From the NCBI RefSeq assembly GCF_004345855.1, contig NZ_SLXN01000003.1, positions 558,001-622,000 of the forward strand: a stretch of DNA of 64,000 nucleotides, read 5' to 3'. Shown here one piece after another: positions 62,308 through 64,000 of the stretch. The notes below the pieces were generated by a model. That model was not told where the DNA came from. It saw nothing but the letters and a program-made list of their open reading frames with translations, and searched no databases. The stretch comes from Sphingomonas sp. BK235 (lineage in GTDB: Bacteria; Pseudomonadota; Alphaproteobacteria; Sphingomonadales; Sphingomonadaceae). Position 1 is the first letter of the stretch. Each line of letters begins with the position of its first letter. The position numbers and the translations under genes were made by a program.

Positions 62308-64000
62308 ATGATGCCGCTGGCCTCGCTCGAGATGCGCGGCGCCTGGTGGCGCGGCCCGCGCGCCGCGCTCGCGATCGCCGCGCTCGCCGGGGTGATCGCG
62401 GCGGCGCTGGTGCTGTGGATGATCGGCGACATGGCGGTCGCGGCGGGGTTCGTCGCGGCGGCGCTGGTGCTCGCCGGGGTCGCGGTCGCGCTGGTCCGGC
62501 TGCGCGCCGGCCCGGAAAACGGCCCTGCGGTGGAGCATGATTGGGAGCTGGTCCGCTCGCTCGCCGAATCGAGCGGGGACGCCGTGGCGATCACCGACCG
62601 CGGCGGCCGGCTGGTATGCGCCAACGACCGCTATGAGCAATTGTTCGGGGGATTCCCGACCCCCCCGGCGCTGCCGCTGGTGGGCGACGGCGCTGGGCAG
62701 CTCGGGGTCGCTGGCCGCGCGGCGTGGCGCGACGGCGTCGCGCGCGCCGCGCTGCGCGGCGCGGCGGGCGCGATCGACGCGGTGATCGCGCGCACCGGTC
62801 AGCAACAGGATTACCTGATCTGGCGGTTCGTCAGCGCGGACGTGCCGACCGGCCAGGTCGCGCGGTTGCTCGAGTCGATCGACGGTGCGCTCGGCACCCA
62901 GCTCGGCGCGGCCGGGGTGATGGCGGCGCTGATCACCGCCAACGGCCACGTCCTCGCCGCCAATGCGGTGTTGCGCTCGCGTGCCACCGGCGCCCCGGAC
63001 GGGACGATCGTCGACGAGGATCTCGCGCGCTTCCTGACCGAAGACCCGGGCGGGACGGTGCGTTTCCTTGCGGAGGGTGCGTCCTCCACGCCGATGCGGC
63101 TGCTTCAGATCCCGCTCGGCGAGGATGGTGACGCGCCGATCCTGGTGGCGATGGTCGACGCCGACAATGGCATCGCGGGTGCCGGCGCTGCGGAGGATCT
63201 GGAAGGGTTGCTGATGCTGATGCCCTTCGGCGTCGCGCTGGTCGATCGCGAGGGGCGCTTCACCCAGATGAACCGCGCCTTCGCGCGCGCTGCCAGCGTC
63301 GAGCCGGGCTCGGCGCCGACCTACCCCGGCGATCTCGTCGTGCGCGAGGACAAGGCGGCGGTGGCCGACGCGATCCGTCGCGCCAGCGGCGGGGCGCGCT
63401 CGATGGACCTGGCGGTGCGGCTCAAGGATCATCCCGACGAGCCGGTCGCGCTCTCGATCGCCGCCGCGCGCGGGCTGGGGGATGCCGCGGTCCTGCTCAG
63501 CCTCAAGGACAATGGCGAGGAGAACCGGCTCAAGCGCGAGGTGGCACAGGCCACCAAGATGCAGGCAGTGGGTCAGCTCGCCGGCGGTGTGGCGCATGAT
63601 TTCAACAACATCCTCACCGCGATCATCGGTCATTGCGACCTGATGCTGATGCGTCACTCGCCCGGCGACAGCGACTATGACGACATCCAGCAGATCCGCG
63701 CCAACTCCAACCGCGCCGCCAGCCTGACGCGCCAGCTCCTCGCCTTCTCGCGCCAGCAGACGCTGCGTCCGCAGGTGCTCCAGTTGCCCGACGTCGTCTC
63801 CGAAGTGTCGAACCTGCTGCGTCGCCTGATGGGCGAGACGGTGACGCTCGAGGTCAAGCATGGGCGTGACCTGGGGCCGGTGCGCGCGGATCCGGGGCAG
63901 CTCGAGCAGGTGGTGGTCAATCTCGCGGTCAACGCGCGCGACGCGATGCTGAGCAAGGGAACCGGCGGCAAGCTGACGATCCAGACGCGCTCGGTGCCGA
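62308..64000 (+). CDS. cckA: Cell-cycle histidine kinase CckA, cut by window end
   Basis: At least 564 residues are present and the gene continues beyond 64000. Two membrane helices lie at about 18-60 and are followed by two PAS-like regions. The kinase core has H430 in QLAGGVAHDFNNILTAIIGHCDLM and the start of the ATPase domain (LEQVVVNLAVNARDAML). In alphaproteobacteria CckA starts the phosphorelay to the master regulator CtrA. The receiver domain expected at its C-terminus would be outside the window. Two adjacent ATG codons (62308 and 62311) share the ribosome-binding site. Confidence 0.94.
   Translation, partial: MMPLASLEMRGAWWRGPRAALAIAALAGVIAAALVLWMIGDMAVAAGFVAAALVLAGVAVALVRLRAGPENGPAVEHDWELVRSLAESSGDAVAITDRGGRLVCANDRYEQLFGGFPTPPALPLVGDGAGQLGVAGRAAWRDGVARAALRGAAGAIDAVIARTGQQQDYLIWRFVSADVPTGQVARLLESIDGALGTQLGAAGVMAALITANGHVLAANAVLRSRATGAPDGTIVDEDLARFLTEDPGGTVRFLAEGASSTPMRLLQIPLGEDGDAPILVAMVDADNGIAGAGAAEDLEGLLMLMPFGVALVDREGRFTQMNRAFARAASVEPGSAPTYPGDLVVREDKAAVADAIRRASGGARSMDLAVRLKDHPDEPVALSIAAARGLGDAAVLLSLKDNGEENRLKREVAQATKMQAVGQLAGGVAHDFNNILTAIIGHCDLMLMRHSPGDSDYDDIQQIRANSNRAASLTRQLLAFSRQQTLRPQVLQLPDVVSEVSNLLRRLMGETVTLEVKHGRDLGPVRADPGQLEQVVVNLAVNARDAMLSKGTGGKLTIQTRSVP

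Noticed and set aside
62083..63861. A 592-codon minus-strand open frame opposite cckA
   Set aside because: cckA on the plus strand has kinase motifs; the antisense frame is Arg/Gln/His-rich with none.
1..64000. CRISPR arrays, prophage, insertion sequences and rRNA genes
   Set aside because: No regular direct repeats with spacers, no transposase or integrase motifs, no phage structural genes and no rRNA segments were seen.

Overview
This is a GC-rich stretch of bacterial chromosome from an alphaproteobacterium, most likely Sphingomonas or a close sphingomonad. The signs are a CckA-type cell-cycle kinase, a Tim44/TimA-like protein beside secB, a class II DAHP synthase, three TonB-dependent receptors, rpsT directly upstream of dnaA, a mutM / ubiE-ubiB-coaBC neighbourhood, and dispersed short inverted repeats of the kind common in sphingomonads. 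There is one tRNA gene (Glu, CTC). I found no rRNA, transposase, integrase, phage gene or CRISPR array.

Layout. Positions 1-2091 hold the N-terminal part of a TonB-dependent receptor and a LysR regulator. Positions 2274-11563 form a one-directional locus: ECF sigma factor, FecR anti-sigma factor, STN-domain TonB-dependent receptor, GH95 fucosidase and GH29 fucosidase. It looks like a fucoside-use locus controlled by cell-surface signalling. Positions 11840-25582 are mostly housekeeping genes: tRNA-Glu, DAHP synthase, an unusual SDR, cysS, an intradiol-dioxygenase-like lipoprotein, a two-component system, a nitrilase-family amidase, rpsU, an FKBP isomerase, a small exported protein, a phosphatase, galU, a MoeB-like protein and dut.

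Positions 25711-40425 are an accessory block of eleven genes lying between coaBC and dut, two genes that are adjacent in many alphaproteobacteria. The first part has a minus-strand run of M24 peptidase, alpha/beta hydrolase, TonB-dependent receptor and M20 peptidase. It diverges from a MarR regulator, a DadA-like FAD oxidoreductase and a bile-acid-symporter-family transporter. An inverted repeat overlaps the likely promoter of the minus-strand run. The second part is LysR / YcaC-like hydrolase / LLM flavoprotein / pirin. I infer that the first part takes up an amide- or ester-linked amino-acid compound and breaks it down; the substrate is unknown.

Positions 40504-64000 return to core functions: a tightly overlapping ubiE-ubiB-membrane protein-coaBC operon, mutM, rpsT, dnaA with a perfect 22-bp palindrome in its leader, pspC, trpS, murJ, secB, timA-like, mltA, an Smr protein, dapE, a cupin, a GST, a 57-residue small protein, a lytic transglycosylase, dapA, smpB, a DUF2062 protein and a cckA gene cut by the window end.
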